From contig JAMQCK010000048.1 in assembly GCA_024196135.1 (NCBI GenBank), positions 62,001 to 126,000 of the forward strand: DNA of 64,000 nucleotides. Reading direction: 5' to 3'. The translations under genes and the position numbers were made by a program. The notes under the pieces are model-generated. The model was not told the origin of the DNA. It made no database searches and worked only from the letters and a program-made list of their open reading frames with translations. Shown here one piece after another: positions 45,822 to 57,303 of the stretch (the stretch's first letter is position 1; the number at the start of each line of letters is the position of its first letter). This DNA is from Pleurotus ostreatus/Saccharomyces cerevisiae fusant (Eukaryota > Opisthokonta).

Positions 45822-46650
45822 TCACAGCATCTCGCATCCCCCAGTGGCAGAGATAGTCTGGCCCGTTACCCATCTTGAGTTCTCTTGAGCAAGCCACGCC
45901 ACTATAGGCGCAACGTCCTGCGTAGTACCTATACGATTCTGCATCGCAGTCCGCTGCTTCTGCGCCTCCACGAATTCCTTCGGGATCGAGTCGAACATAT
46001 CGCTCAGTACGGGGCCTGGTGCAACTGCGTTCACGGAGTGGCCCGCAGATCCCAGTTCCGCGGCACAGGCGCGCGTGAAGGCTTCGAGTGCGCCTTTGCT
46101 CGCGCTGTAGCAGGATATCCGCGACGCCCTGCGACGGACGAGATGTTGATGATGCGCGCGGGGGCGCGAAGGTATGGTATCGCCGCCTCTGTCATGAAGA
46201 TCACGGCGCGCACGTTGACATCCATGACGTGCTCATAGTCGGCAATGGTCGAGCCAAGGAGGGGCCGGACGATGTCGACTCCAGCGTTGTTGACGAGGAC
46301 GTCTATTCCGGGGACGGAGAAAGCAGCGAGAGTAGCGCGGATGATGATAGCAGGGGACTCCGGAAGGCGTAGATCGGCGCGGACCGTCGCCGCCGCGGCA
46401 CCGTTGTCCAACTCTGCTATACGAGCGACGAGGGCCTCAGCGCGTGGGGCGCTCGACTGGGACGTGTAGGTGATCATGACCTGACTCGATTCAATGAGCA
46501 AGTACTCAGACGAGGCTCAAGAAGTCGAAGACGCACCTTAGCCCCGTTCTTCGCCAGCTCGTAGGCGATCTCTTCGCCGATGCCCCGCGAGGAACCGGTG
46601 ACGATGGCCACCTTCCCCGCCAAGCTTCGGTTGGTCAGATTTGCGGCCAT
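45822..46650 (-). pseudogene. SDR copy 3, frameshifted, catalytic Tyr lost
   Basis: Exon 1 (46538-46650) starts MAANLTNRSLAGKVAIVTGSS and exon 2 begins at 46480 with VMITYTSQSS, the same structure as copies 1 and 2. The frame is normal through IINISSVAGRRGY. Then about 10 bp are missing relative to copy 2 near 46100-46125, which shifts the frame to an early stop. The lost segment includes the Tyr codon of the Y-x-x-x-K motif. The downstream remainder (ASKGALEAFTRACAAELG to TISATGGCEML) is still readable in another frame down to 45822. A truncated product could not be an active SDR. Confidence 0.85.
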
Positions 46651-47280
46651 CTACGCGATTGTCTTCGAGGGCTTGACTGCGTGCAGGTCGCGGTCAGTGG
46701 TCTCACTATATATGGACGGACCCATGTACCTTGGTCCTCCAATCGAGCGCCCATCAGCCTCTGCCTTGCTTGTATCAGCGTTGCGCGCCTTCCGTGGACT
46801 TCTCCGTGCCTGTGCGCTCGGTCAATGGCCTTGTGAGGACGGAGCGGTCTCATTCGCAAGGCCGAGTACTGCATTAAGTAAGTCCGAGAAGCTCATAAGG
46901 TTGAAGATCACACGCAATTCGCTGCGCATCAAGAATGTCGGCGACTATGGGAGGGATGGCCAAGTGGACGACCAATACCCTAGTCGAGCCTCCCCCTCGG
47001 CTGCGTTCGGGAAGGGCCTCAACGAGGGAATGGACTCAATCTGCGAAGCAGTCAGAGATCTCGGAAGTCCTTCGAGCTAGCGCTGTAGGATAGAAAAACG
47101 AGAGAAGGGGCCTTGACAGAAAGTGTTCGCTCACCACGAGTAGTATATAGCTTCCTGAAGATTCGCTGTCGCCGAAGCGCACGAATATCAGTGGGCTTGG
47201 GAAGATCGATGGAGAAAACAAGACAATGCATTCAGGCCGATGAACCCTCTTTACCGCGACACGCACATCTTAGCTCGCCG
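46651..47280. other. Intergenic between SDR pseudogene and SDR relic
   Basis: 630 bp. The open frames here are unrelated to SDR; no convincing gene. It may include remains of the promoter of copy 3. Confidence 0.4.
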
Positions 47281-47466
47281 TCACAGCATCTCGACCCCGC
47301 CACTCGCAAAGATAGTCTGCCTTGTGATCCACCTCGAATGCTCTTCCGCAAGCCACGCAACGACTAGCGCCACGTCCGCTATCGTGCCTACCCGGTGCTG
47401 CATTGGCGTCTGCCGCTTCTGGACTTCGACAATCTCTTTTGAAGGGTTGTTCGTCAACATTGGGTT
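47281..47466 (-). pseudogene. SDR copy 4, C-terminal relic
   Basis: The last 60 or so codons match the SDR C-terminus: KEIVEVQKRQTPMQHRVGT, VAWLAEEHSRWITRQTI and the VEML end, close to copies 1 and 3. Upstream of position 47466 on the minus strand the similarity stops abruptly and no cofactor motif or catalytic tetrad follows. The usual TGQT is TRQT here. A 105-codon open frame covers it but its first half is unrelated sequence, so this is a truncated remnant. Confidence 0.8.
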
Positions 47467-47723
47467 ACTTTTGTCAGGCGCTCCGACCTGTGAGGCAACG
47501 ATCATCTGCTGGCCACAATGCGGAACGGCAATACTAAACAGCACATGATTATGACATCCCAGAAGTAATAAGACAGTTCGCTGATATACGGGCAGCATAT
47601 CCAGTACCGTATCTCCATATTCACTTCACCTAGCAAACGGAGGCGTCAGTCTACGGGAATTGAAAAAAATCGTCGAATAACCCACTATCTGTTCCCGAGT
47701 CTCCCATCTCAAGCAATCCTGAC

Positions 47724-50344
47724 CTAGACGACGTTGACTTCGACGCGGTGGGTAGTCGTCACCATCGTCTCCGCAGCTGCGACATGGACGCGAACATGAT
47801 GTACGCCTAGCTCCCGCGTGACGAACGTGAAATGCGCCGCATGTTTAGCCTCGCCCTCGCCCGCGAAGCGATCCTGCTCAATGGTGTACTTGTCGAGAAG
47901 CAGCGCGCCGGACTCGCATGTCGCCCCGGCGGTGGCAAGCAGGCCGTCGACCTCGAAGTACAGGACAAAGCTGGTCCCGACCCCCTCGACTTGCACCGAC
48001 GCCGATTGAGACTCCTGCAGGTCCGTAGCGTCGTGGACGAGTCCAGAGGACACAAGGCGACCGCTGCGCAGCACCGGCATCCTGAGCGGAGGTGCATCAC
48101 GTCGTACGACATGATGCAGAAGCCGTCGCACGTGTTCCTCGAGCGCCGCCGTTGAAGCCATGCCCGCGAAGTCCACAACTGTATTCCCCGCGCCGATCAG
48201 AATGCGCCCAGCGCCGACGTCTGCGCCGTACTGCAGGGACCAGTCGCCGAACTCGTCCAGCTCGCCTCGCACCCACAGCGTCTCCGGGTCGCGGTCGGTG
48301 CTCCCGAGGATATCGATGACGCGGCCCACGGCGGCGGAAGCAGAGCGCTCGGCGTCGACAGCCCCGCCATCGGACGCGACAGTGTGCACCGACACGCTGA
48401 CCCGGATGGACTCGCTGGGGGTCGGAGCGGCGAGGTGGAAGAAGGCTCGCGCGCAGCCGTCCGCTGCATTGACGCTGTCGAAGCGCAAGGTCCAAGCTTC
48501 GCCGAGAACCGAAGCGAGCCAGCTCGGGAGGCGGGCCCAGTTGACGTGGCTGATACCGGAGGCGTCGGACGACGGCACGACAGTGACGAGCTTGTTGAAT
48601 ACCTCCATGGGACGGACGAAGGTGTTGGACGCCGCCGCGTGGACGTAGTGCTGCCCGTTGATCCCAGTCACGCCGTCACCCATCTGGATGTTGTCCACGG
48701 TACCAGGATGGATGCCGCGGACCTGGTAGAGGTTCGTGCCCGTGTCGATGCTAGCCGCAACATACTCTGCCGCCGTCTCCTCTCCCCGATGCGGGCCGCC
48801 GCACGCGTCGTAAATACCGTCAGTGTCTTTCTTGAAGGGCTTGGAGTGCCCGACGTAGACGTGACAGCCAAAGTACGTTCGATCGCGATAGTTGTCCATG
48901 ACGTTCGCATAGCGCAGTTCAGTACCAAAGAAGGGGTTGTTGACGATGGCGAGGTATCCGACCTCGTCGCGGATGCCGACGAGGTTGGTGCGCTTGATGA
49001 AGCCGAACGGCTGCTGTCCAAGCCAGCTAGTCGAGGCGAAGCCGCCGAGCAGGCTGCACTGCAGTGTCACCATGGCGGCCTGGTCCATGCAGTTGATGCG
49101 CTTGGCCAGCGTTCCCGGAACGCCAGATTCGTCGGCGGCGCGATAGTACGACTCGTAGAAGATGCCGCCCCAGAAGCCCATGCCGCACGCGGATGCTCCT
49201 GGAACGAAGTCAGTCACGGGCGAACGAAGGAGGAACAACACTCACCGCCAGCCGTGTCGTACATCTTCTGCCAGTCAAAGAAGCACTGCCGTGTCATATC
49301 TTTGTAGAAATCAGAGAACACAGCGGCCACCTGGCCAGCCTCGACGCCGCTGTCCGCCGAGAACGACGGTGCCTTCTTCAGCACGTCTCGCAAGAAGCCG
49401 ACGGGTATGCCGTTCTGGAATGCGCGATGGATCGTTCGCGCGATCCAGTATAGCTCCAGCCGCGTCGTGGACGGACCGGCGGCTTCGACCACCTGCGCAG
49501 AGAGGCGGAGCTCCATGTGCCAGTCGACGTCGGAGTTCCAAGCGAAGGGTTTGCTGCTGGTCGCGGGAGATATGACGTGCGCTTGCACAGTGATGGGCGC
49601 GAGGGCTTTGAGGAAGAAGTAGTCGGTTTGCAGAACGCGCTTCCCATCGATGGAGCCGTAGAGGATAACCTCCGCGCCCGAGAGCTCTATATCGAGGGGG
49701 CGGACAGTCACGTCAAGGTGGCCAGCATCGGAGACGCGCGACTTGAAATCATACGCGAAGACGTTCGGCGCGTACGAGCCGTGAGTGCCGTCCTTGTACT
49801 TATCGGGCGTGTGGCTGTCCCAGAGAACGTGCTTGTCGACGACGAGGCTGTCGTTGGAGTTGCGTACGGGAAGCGCGGACACGGCGGTGATGGTCTCGAG
49901 TGTGAAGCGGTAGCGCTTCGGCTGGTACTCGATGGTGTACTCCACGGCGATCGGATGCCCACCGCTCTCGACCCAGTTGCGCGTGCGTCTGCCGCCGTCG
50001 ACGCTGGCGTCGAAGTACACCGAGTACAGCGCCTGGGGAGTAGGCGGGTCGTAGCGAACTGAGTTCGAACCGCTCGGCCAAGGACACGCCTCAGACGTGT
50101 ACATGTTGGCACGCTCCTTCTTGTCCTTGTCGCGAACGATGAAGTCGAAGGTGCCGGCAGAACCAGACCATCCGCCCCTGTCCGAGATCCTGAACTTGGC
50201 GGTGGCGCCAGCTGCGATCGTAGCCGGGACATCGTACCAGTCGCCATGAGAGGTTGTCGTACGACTGGGATCGTTGTATAGCGTCTCCTTGGTTTTGTTG
50301 TGGAGGGTCACGTAGACCGAGCAATCGAAGATATTTGCTGACAT
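47724..50344 (-). CDS. Aegerolysin-like domain fused to a transglutaminase-like domain
   Basis: Two exons (49246-50344, 47724-49198) give 857 residues. Residues about 5-135 resemble the aegerolysin beta-sandwich: VYVTLHNKTKETL, HGDWYDVPATIAAG, GSAGTFDFIVRD and a CPW motif near residue 84. Aegerolysins bind membrane lipids; alone they are not pore-formers. The next region (about 135-360) is beta-rich without a known name. From about 367 there is a transglutaminase/papain-like core with candidate triad Cys 403 (RINCMDQAAM), His 479 (GCHVYVGH) and Asp 497 (GIYDACGG). The C-terminal 300 residues look like beta-sandwich modules. No signal peptide or membrane segment is visible. The ATG at 50344 is preferred; an ATG 45 bp upstream is in frame, but a GT-AG pair there suggests a 5' UTR intron. 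Function inferred only. Confidence 0.72.
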
Positions 50345-51220
50345 CTTCGGCAGATGAGAGTCTGTGCAGCATGTAGAAAACGTACTCACTGCTTGTATGT
50401 GCTGCTGGATGGTTCTCGAGCGGCGCTGGGCGCTACTTCGTTCTTCACGGGCCTCTTATACACGATAGAATTCAATTCGGTGGATCTGGTGTTCAGATGA
50501 TGGGAGGGAAGTTGCCGTTGAGGGACAGCGCCAATGTTGAGCTGCGCTGAGCGCCGACCGCGCTCAATCAGCAGGGGGACGCATGATAGTCCATCGGATA
50601 TGCAGTCGTAGGCAAGCTGTAGAGGCAGCTGTCTCATGCACGTCAGGGCCTGAAGCCAACGTACAATTGACTGACGCACCGCAGGACATCCCCGATCATT
50701 CCACCTGCACGCGCAAGCCCATTGTAGACCTTGCTTAAGCGGAATACCCATCATAACCAAGCACTAGACCAGGCGACAAGAAAGCACCGCGCATCTGGAC
50801 TGGCAGAAGACATGCGCTGATAGGCACCCCCCAGTGCCTCGTCCATTGCTGTTGTCCACATCAAGAGCTGCGTCCGGGGTAAGACACGTTCCGAGAGCCT
50901 GTTCTCGAGGAATACAGTGCTTGTTGAGCGCTCGCCGGGTACACAGGCTTGATGACCGTTGACCGACAGCGAGAGATGAGGGCGGCAGGCAAGACGCAGC
51001 GCCCATCAGATGCATCACACCCAAACAAGGACCCACCTCTTCAGCGTCAGGCGGCTAGATGGCCCTATGAGATAGAAGCTACTGGTTACATCTCAAAGTT
51101 CCTCCTTCATTTCTTCCCCTATGATACAAAAACTACAAATCTACGCGTGAAAACCGTATATAGTGCCATGTCGTGAAGTCATTGGCCGCCATTCCTTAGA
51201 TATTTATAATCGTATAAATC
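50345..51220. other. Promoter region of the fused aegerolysin-like gene
   Basis: 876 bp between the start of the fused gene and the stop of the transporter gene, both on the minus strand. No other gene or element was recognised; small frames at 50386-50760 and 50764-51036 lack support. Confidence 0.5.
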
Positions 51221-54200
51221 CTACTGCACCATATGCATCCCGTCCTCCGGTACGTAGAAGCCTGAGACCATCGGTCAGCGACGAAGTCATCGAGGCTGAT
51301 GAGAGAAAATACGTACACCGCTCGACGGACTTTGCATTATTGCCCCACCAGTTGGGCATCGTGACTGTCTTCGCCGCGCTGAACGCGATGAAGATGATGA
51401 GCATGTTGAAGTTGTAGCCTGTATCCGCGGCTGCGCCCCACAGGTACGCGTATTTCTTCCAAAAGTTGTACCGGTCTGTGAGGTGGTTCATGTAAGTGAG
51501 GGTGCGAGTGTACTCAGCGACGGAGGACTTACAGCGCTTGAAGTAGAGGTGGTTGAGCGTGCCGAGGATGAACCAGGTGAAGAACGAGTTCGAGATGTTT
51601 CCCCAGCTGCACGTACAATGAGTGAACACGGAGAGGGAAGATGGAGATATAGGTACGCACAAGTGCTCGCACTTGTCGCCGAAGATGGGCACGCTCCATA
51701 AATCGAAGCGCGCCTTCGGCTTCCATCGGTGCAGCAGGTAAAGAATGCAAGGTACGACCGCGCCGACGAGGAAGCCGTAGAGCTACAACATACGGTGGTC
51801 AGTCAGATGGACCAGTCAAAGGGATAGGAAATGACGCACCATAGGCGTGTAGATGGGGTCATTGAACAAGCGGCGCGGGCCTATGAGCGCGAAGCAGATG
51901 CTCTGATTGTACAGCGATATCACCGTCTGACCCGTCCACTGATGATTTGGGTCGGTCATCGCGCCGGTCAGAATGCCGCCCTTGGTATTGCAGACCCAGA
52001 GAACTAAGGCCCATTAGCAACGGCGACCTTTCAGATAGGTAGGCGACCTACTCGTCGCATAGCTGAGGGATCAAGTCAGCATCATGCTCGCGGTGCGTAG
52101 GCGATGGAAGACTCACTTCACCGGCACGCCGACGATGATACCCCAAATCTGTGCCGTAAGCGTCGCGCGAGGCGGAATGTGGAAGAAATGCCCGAGCTTC
52201 ATATCAGACAACATGCTTTGCGCCTCATACCAGCCTAGGACGTTAAGTTAGCAACCTACTCCCTTTGGAGGTGCGAGAAAACTCACACTGCCCGCTGATT
52301 ACCCGATACGAAAGCGACCCAATAGGATGCCGCGTTCCACCCGCGTCGATCGCGTACCCATAAAAGAGCTCGTTGAAGTACCCGACCTGCATCTGGTACC
52401 CCGAGACCGCGTAGATAAAGCCCATGGGGAGCACGATGAGTGCGCCGATGGCGAGACCGATGAAGAGCATGTATATCGGCATGTACAGGACGCCCGTAGC
52501 GGTGAGGACGATGAGGACGGCGAAGGAGACGCTGAGGGCAGAAGTCAGCGCCGTCGAGGGATTCGCGCTCCGAAGGACTCACCCGAACAACGCGAGATTC
52601 CACCAGAGCGGCACCTGCGGGTACTGCCGGGCGAGCTGCGTGAGCTTGTCGTTGTGCACGCGACCGCCCTGCCACTGCTGCTTGTACGAGCGCCAGAGGG
52701 CGGGACCTTGGAAGAGCATGCAGCTCACGAACGAGCCGATGTAGGCGACGTAGGAGAAGAAGTCTAGGAGGTTCGTCAGCGCTGAAGGGAGTTCAAGGTG
52801 AAGACGAGATACGCACACTCCCAGCGCAACTGCGCGGACATCATCGGCGGTCCGATCTCGTCGAAGAGCACCTCGTTGAGGTCGCTGTCGTTGATCAGGA
52901 GCTCGCGTGTCGGGTACTATCAAGGAGAATCAGTGGCCAACTCTCAGACCGCAAGGCAACTAAACGAACCGTAGACCCATTGCGCAGATACAAGGTCTGC
53001 GTCTGGATGGGGTACTTGTCCGAGCCCCAGATACCATTTATGAAGCCAATGGGGACAAGGATCCACGCCGTGACCACACAGGCCGCCAGGAAGTTCAGCT
53101 GCGCCCAGTACGGGTAGTAAATCATCGTCGAGCCGATATTGGACCAGTCGAGCGTGATGTTGAGGATACCTGCGCCGCCGAGACCGGAGCCCAGGAACTG
53201 CGCCTTGGGGTTCTTGCTAAACCAGCATAGCAGGGCGAGAGACGAGGTGAATGGGAAGGCATACTGTATGCGGCTAGGTTAGGGAGGGGGCAGCGTGATG
53301 ATTAAACGATGGCGACACACCTCGGGCAGGAATTGCCAGCAGAAGAAGATCAAGATGGTGTACCAGAAGACGCGCATCTGCCTCTTGGAGGTCGCCGAGT
53401 CACCGATGACCGAGGATCGCATGGCCTTGAAGACCGCGGCTTGCTGAAGGGCTAGGGTGTCTCGTCAGTACAATGTAACCCCGACCCCTCGACTCAAATG
53501 ACGCACTCAAAGGGAACGGAATCGACGGATTCTCAATCAAGAACACCCTCGCAAACGATGCAAACGAGAACCCGATGAACACGGCCGACCACTACAACCC
53601 CCCGTCAGCCGCCCCGCACACCCGATAAGCCATTGACACCCGACGCACCATGAACAGAATCGCCAGCTGTTATCGCCACGCCAAGGGTAAGCTTCGAAGC
53701 ATTGCACGCGGTCACCAACAGAGCACATACCCAGCCGTTCATGGCTGCAGGGTGGCGTCAGATGACGAGAGAGGGGAGCGGGGTGGGAACGCACGCTTCT
53801 CGTAGAAGACCTGGAGCGGGGCGAGCACGTAGTCGCCGAGGTTCTGCAGGGAGGGTCAGTGGTGCGGGAGGTCGGCCTTTACGGGCGAGGCTGACGTTGG
53901 TCGCTCCGGTGTTGGCGCTAGAGGGTAAGGGTGAGCGTGGGTGACACGTCGAAAAGAGAGATGGGACGCACGCAAGGACGACGGCAACGTGTTCCTTGAT
54001 CGTGAACTCGCCCGGGTTGAGCTCGAAGGAGAACCGCCCATAGCCGACGCGCTTGTTCGGAAGGACGCGCGCAAAGAAGCGACCAACATACAGCGAGGCG
54101 ATCTGCACGAAGTAAACTGGAAAGTCATTAGTGGTCGGCGTATCCATCTGGATTAACTGGGCGTACTGGAGTACGGAATGTATGTCGTGCGGAAGAAGCC

Positions 54201-54615
54201 CATCTGCGTGAGCCAGGCGCCTAGGGCGGTGAAGATGGCGGAGATGACATAGAAGCTGGGCCAGGTCGGTGAGTATAGGCGACGAGGATATCGCAGTCTA
54301 GACGTACCGGAAGGTAAGCACGGGCATCGTCGTGTCGTCTTCAAAGTCACAGATCTCGCGCACGATCTGCGGGAGCACATTGTACGCTGGATCATCGTCG
54401 TCGCCTATACCGAACGTCAACACGTGCAATATACAGGCGATAATCAGTTTGTACGCACCCTTCGTCGCCAGGCTATCCAACTCCTCGTCGCTGGAGACTG
54501 CCCTGACCTTCTCAACGTCCGGCAGACTCTTCTTCTCTTCCGAGAGGCTGTCGGCCGGCGAGGCCTTCGCGGTCTTCTTGTTGTCGTACGGGATCTCCTC
54601 CATGATCGTAGCCAT
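51221..54615 (-). CDS. Oligopeptide transporter, OPT family
   Basis: A gene of many short exons starts at 54615 (MATIMEEIPYDNKK) and ends FYVPEDGMHMVQ at 51221. The polar N-terminus is followed by DDPAYNVLPQIVREICDFEDD, typical of OPT proteins, and many membrane segments: SAIFTALGAWLTQMGFF, RFSFELNPGEFTIKEHV (the conserved NPG motif), FWYTILIFFCWQFLPEYAFP, AACVVTAWILVPIGFINGIWG, YMLFIGLAIGALIVLPMGFIY. The late blocks WYEAQSMLSDMKLGHFFHIPPR and FGDKCEH, and the W-rich NHLTDRYNFWKKYAYLWGAAADTG, are diagnostic. The family imports tetra-/pentapeptides and glutathione-like compounds across the plasma membrane with protons. Exon ends in the middle (53.4-54.1 kb) were not all resolved. Wood-decay fungi carry many such genes. 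Confidence 0.92.
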
Positions 54616-56114
54616 CGCTCAGGCGGCGCAGGGCGAGGACGCGAGCTACCGACGGCAGGAGCTGGTCGCGAGACCGGGGGGAAGACGCTCGACCAGGTAC
54701 CATCCTTAAGTAGACGCCCTACCGTGTACGCCCCTCTAGCTCCCGATGATGGAATCCAGCCTCTATCCTGATGATGAATCGGCAGCGCGTCTCACGAATG
54801 CATACCAGATGGCCACGGATGCCAGATAGTCGGGATGCATCCCGCATGGGCAGGGGAAGAAGGCGCACAGAACGATAAGCACGAGGGAGCTATCACCCCG
54901 CGCCACCCTGGTGTATGGCCGGATGAGTGGTGAGAGCGTACCTCACTTGCGCCTTCGATTCCTGGCTTGCGCGCTCTCGGTTCGCCGCATGCAACTTGGG
55001 TGTACCGTGCGTGGCTTCGACCAACGGATCCGCGGGTCCGGCCCATGCCTTGGGCATCTCGTACCTCGCTTGCGAGAGACGATAGCGAGATGGTGAAGAG
55101 GCGTGACAGCGGAAGGTCGCAGTATGTCCCGAAAGTGCGCTAAGTTGACAGTCTCCGAGATGGCCTCAGACCCGTGCCCCTGGGCTGGAGGATCGGAATA
55201 GCTGCAGCTCTTGTGAACCGGCACCGCGACCGGCGAACCTGCTGCATTGCGCATTAGAATTGCGTCTTCTGGCGCACCAACCGCCAAGCCCACAGGCAGG
55301 TGCTCACCGCGTGTGGTAGACGATGGCGACTCTAGATGGAGATATTCTCCAGCGATGTATCGGAGGAACGGAGGAGCATGGCGCGGAGAAGACGATAGAT
55401 TTAACCGTGTTGAGAGGTAGGAGAAATCTGCACGCGATAACGAATCCCTCACGGCAGCCCTGGAGAGCCAGGGAATACGGCGGCCATCCTATCTATCCTC
55501 GTATAGGCCTGTAGTCGCTAGTAGTCTGGGAATCGGGACCGCACTCTCGAATCATCATGGCCAAGCACGAGCAGAGTACTCTTGGCGGACCGTCGATAGA
55601 GATAGACCAGGATAGAGCCGTATGTTGCTGTCTCGCTGAGATAGAGCATTGCAAGAGGTACGACATACCGGATACGCGCAATAGAGTATACCAGGAACTG
55701 CATGCGCAGGCCACCTCCGGGAGGTCGAGAAGCAAAGAAGCGCAGCGGAAGGCACAAGGATCGGGCCACTGCGCGAGCATGCCCGATAATGAAACATATT
55801 CAACGATGTCGTGATTCCCGGGATTCGTTATGCGCTTCTGGAGGTACATACTGTAGTCTTCAAGGCTGCAGCGACTGAGGGCGAATGGACGTGATGGTGC
55901 AAGGAGAAAGCGGACTGCCGGGCGGCATTTGCCGTGGGACAAAACACGGACAAATCACTGAATCAGGTGGTGCGCCTTCCTCCTCTCGGAACCAGTGCAG
56001 GACACAACAGAGTTCAGCCAGTCGATCTCCATCCCCCACATTCTCAGCAATGGTGTACGCCGAGCTCTCTTCACAGCCTCGCAACACTACTTGCAAGACT
56101 TGATAACCCTCGCA
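54616..56114. other. Gene-poor interval, transporter promoter to tRNA-Glu
   Basis: 1.5 kb with no supported gene. Minus-strand frames at 55493-55942 contain hydrophobic stretches but overlap each other in three phases and match no family known to me. The left end should carry the transporter promoter. Confidence 0.45.
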
Positions 56115-56185
56115 TCCGGTATGGTGTAACGGCTAACATTATCGCCTTTCACGCGATAGCTCGGGGTTCGATTCCCCGTACCGGA
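56115..56185 (+). tRNA. tRNA-Glu (anticodon TTC), no intron
   Basis: 71 nt fold as a cloverleaf. The acceptor stem pairs TCCGGTA with TACCGGA. The D arm is GTGTAACGGCTAACAT-like. The anticodon stem ATCGC/GCGAT encloses the loop CTTTCAC, giving anticodon TTC. The T arm CGGGGTTCGATTCCCCG is perfect. A box and B box are both recognisable. Confidence 0.95.
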
Positions 56186-56465
56186 ATGTGGAGGCGTTCG
56201 TACTGTAAATTCTTTTGGCAGACGGTGCTCCTTTTTGAACGTCTCGCCGTGCCAGTGCGTTTCAGTGATGCCTCTGGCGCAAAATCACGCCGGCGAGCGG
56301 TTTGCTCCTCCATACACTCACAGGCGCTTGATGTAACCCTCCTTCTTTCACCGTTCACCTTCTCCTTGCCAAGAACGAGTATATAAATTCTCATTTAAGC
56401 TCTCCTGTGCCCTCACCGCAGGCGTTAAAATTAGTCTAACACTTAGGCAAGAAATGTTGAGCCTG

Positions 56466-56546
56466 TCGGATATGGTGTAACGGCCAACATTGCCGCCTCT
56501 CATTTGTGCGTGCGCGGCAGCTCGGGGTTCGATTCCCCGTATCCGA
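56466..56546 (+). tRNA. tRNA-Glu (anticodon CTC) with 10 nt intron
   Basis: 81 nt. The acceptor stem pairs TCGGATA with TATCCGA. The anticodon stem GCCGC/GCGGC encloses 17 nt instead of 7. Reading CTCTCA as loop positions 32-37 leaves a 10 nt intron (TTTGTGCGTG) at the canonical site after position 37. Removing it gives 71 nt with a perfect T arm. Fully paired acceptor and T stems suggest a functional gene. Confidence 0.93.
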
Positions 56547-57303
56547 AATGGTCGTATGTACCCACTTTTTTTCTTTTGTGATCCTTCTGATTGACAGGAA
56601 CGACTGTACTAGTAACAATTTCTGCTCCTGATACCTAGCGAAGACAGCTCGGCTATAATGCTATCGTATGACAGGCCTACAAGTAGCGAAATGCATCGAG
56701 AAGTCGGTCTAACGGTAACCGCGGCTTCTTTTTAACTCTGCAGTAGGGATACTGAAAGTGATGGACGCAGCTTAACTTCTGAATCGCGCGGGTAACAGGT
56801 CAGTAAGCTGAGAAAAGGGTTCGGGCGGGGCATGGGCCGCGCGTCTTGAGATGCACATGTTCGAGAGATGAGTTTGTTCTCTGGTCTGCGCGAAGGTTGT
56901 TACTTCTGGTAGGACAAACGGCAGAGGAAGAAAGCAACACATTGTCCATTGTATGCCGGGACAAGAAGAGGTCCAGGACTGCGATATCGTGCGGCCTCAG
57001 TAGTCGAAAGCGACTCCCTTGTTGGACGACCAGCCCAGGGTAGGCTTGCTTTGTGATCACAAATGCGGACCCGCTGCTTTGTCGTCCTTTCCAGAGCGTT
57101 GAGCCAACTGTGACCACGCGCGGCGGACTTGGTATGAGCGTAAAGACGACTGGGTATGGTCACTATCGCAGAAGTCTTGTCTATGCGCCTGTAGAGGGTG
57201 TCGGTGAGCGAAGACAGACATAAAATGTAGCGTTTGCTGGCCATTCTCCGTGGCAGCACAAGCTCACTCACCGACGCCGCCCCCTCAGCCCCCGCCGCTC
57301 CCG
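56547..57303. other. Intergenic, tRNA-Glu to hypothetical gene
   Basis: 757 bp. A minus-strand frame of 154 codons at 56900-57364 overlaps the next gene's start and shows no domain. Nothing else was recognised. Confidence 0.45.

Noticed and set aside
55493..55942. Hydrophobic minus-strand frames suggesting a membrane protein
   Set aside because: Three overlapping phases look equally good, none is extended by plausible exons, and no family is recognised.
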